A stretch of DNA of 64,000 bases from assembly GCA_963667375.1 (NCBI GenBank), contig OY763323.1:1054001-1118000 (forward strand). The letters are read 5' to 3'. Shown in pieces: positions 63,724 to 64,000 of the stretch (within the stretch, counting starts at the first letter, position 1; each line of letters opens with the position of its first letter). Made by a program: the position numbers and the translations under genes. The notes under the pieces were generated by a model. It saw nothing but the letters and a program-made list of their open reading frames with translations, was not told the DNA's origin and searched no databases. The stretch comes from G963556115 sp963667375 (GTDB lineage: Bacteria; Planctomycetota; SZUA-567).

Positions 63724-64000
63724 ATGAGTGACAAAACCGATAGACCAACAACGATGCAGGGCGGGGGCAGTCTTGATCCTGAAGAGCTGATCAAGATAAT
63801 AACCGCCTATGATGAAGCGACTCAGGGTCTGCAGAAGACCCATGAAAGTCTGAAAAAACAGGTCGCCCACCTGACAGGCGAATTGAGTCTGAAAAATCAG
63901 GAACTCACCTCATCCCTGGAGGAAGTCAACGCCCTCAAGAATTATCTGGCTAATATCCTGGAATCTATCACCGATGGGGTAATCGCAATCAATCCTGACC
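63724..64000 (+). CDS. Start of a PAS-containing sensor protein, probably a flagellar NtrB/FlrB-type kinase (runs off the window)
   Basis: The frame from ATG 63724 stays open to the last base, giving the first 92 residues. About 25-75 form a coiled coil (ETHESLKKQVAHLTGELSLK-like), followed by NYLANILESITDGVIAINPD, the opening of a PAS domain. Soluble PAS-kinases of this kind sit with sigma-54 flagellar activators (FlrB, FleS) in other bacteria. Position directly after flgN supports that, but the kinase domain is not visible. Confidence 0.7.
   Translation, partial: MSDKTDRPTTMQGGGSLDPEELIKIITAYDEATQGLQKTHESLKKQVAHLTGELSLKNQELTSSLEEVNALKNYLANILESITDGVIAINPD

Overview
The window is bacterial chromosome on the standard genetic code. 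It is dense, mostly single-copy housekeeping and signalling genes, with no insertion sequence, prophage, CRISPR array or rRNA visible. The organism appears motile (flagellin, FlgN-like chaperone, methyl-accepting chemotaxis protein) and diderm (lipoprotein, large periplasmic sensor domains). It is probably anaerobic or microaerophilic, judging from a flavodiiron protein, rubrerythrin-like protein and rubredoxin cluster. It uses sigma-54 signalling, because an NtrC-type regulator with an intact GAFTGA motif is present. The archaeal-type IMP cyclohydrolase PurO, an enlarged LigA and the many hybrid sensor kinases would fit the PVC group, perhaps Lentisphaerota. That placement is an impression from gene content, not shown by a marker tree.

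Layout. 1-2.5 kb: end of a tRNA-queuosine mannosyltransferase-like gene, folK, then zwf behind a perfect-consensus promoter. 2.7-4.4 kb: a conserved-looking unknown gene and rpsD with a long structured leader. 4.5-8.7 kb (minus): a ROK regulator and a membrane hybrid histidine kinase. 8.8-13.8 kb: recG, a lipoprotein gene and tex. 14.0-22.3 kb: a signalling block with a dCache sensor kinase, a sigma-54 activator, a small receiver-like protein, an HBM-type chemoreceptor, tRNA-Pro (minus) and a single-domain receiver. The receiver overlaps a U32 peptidase-family gene (trhP-like). 23.6-25.6 kb (minus): rubredoxin, rubrerythrin-like and flavodiiron genes, an O2/peroxide defence set with a large inverted repeat in front. 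25.8-27.7 kb (minus): a small membrane protein and an aminotransferase. 28.0-32.4 kb: a small unknown gene, a Cache-GAF-HD-GYP c-di-GMP phosphodiesterase and asd.

32.5-39.7 kb (minus): an apparent operon of fused cobA-hemD, a TPR protein, mnmA and a large TPR/DUF3857/pseudo-transglutaminase protein. hemL is divergent to it, so tetrapyrrole genes face each other across a shared promoter region. 41.2-45.4 kb: purO, purE and ligA. 45.6-52.8 kb: an 1857-residue hybrid kinase with three periplasmic binding-protein-like domains, followed at once by a REC-HK-REC partner, probably one phosphorelay. 53.0-58.1 kb: an acidic two-repeat protein of unknown function, a Gfo/Idh/MocA oxidoreductase and flagellin. 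58.2-59.9 kb (minus): cbiD-cbiE of the cobalamin pathway. 60.2-64.0 kb: ychF, a thiol glutathione peroxidase, an RluA-type pseudouridine synthase, a FlgN-like chaperone and the start of a PAS-containing sensor protein that runs off the window.

The most notable points for a second look are the phosphorelay with a phospho-dead receiver, the acidic duplicated-domain protein, the pseudo-transglutaminase, the candidate operator in front of the oxygen-defence genes, and the inserts in HemD and LigA. No defence island or clearly new multi-gene system was recognised.
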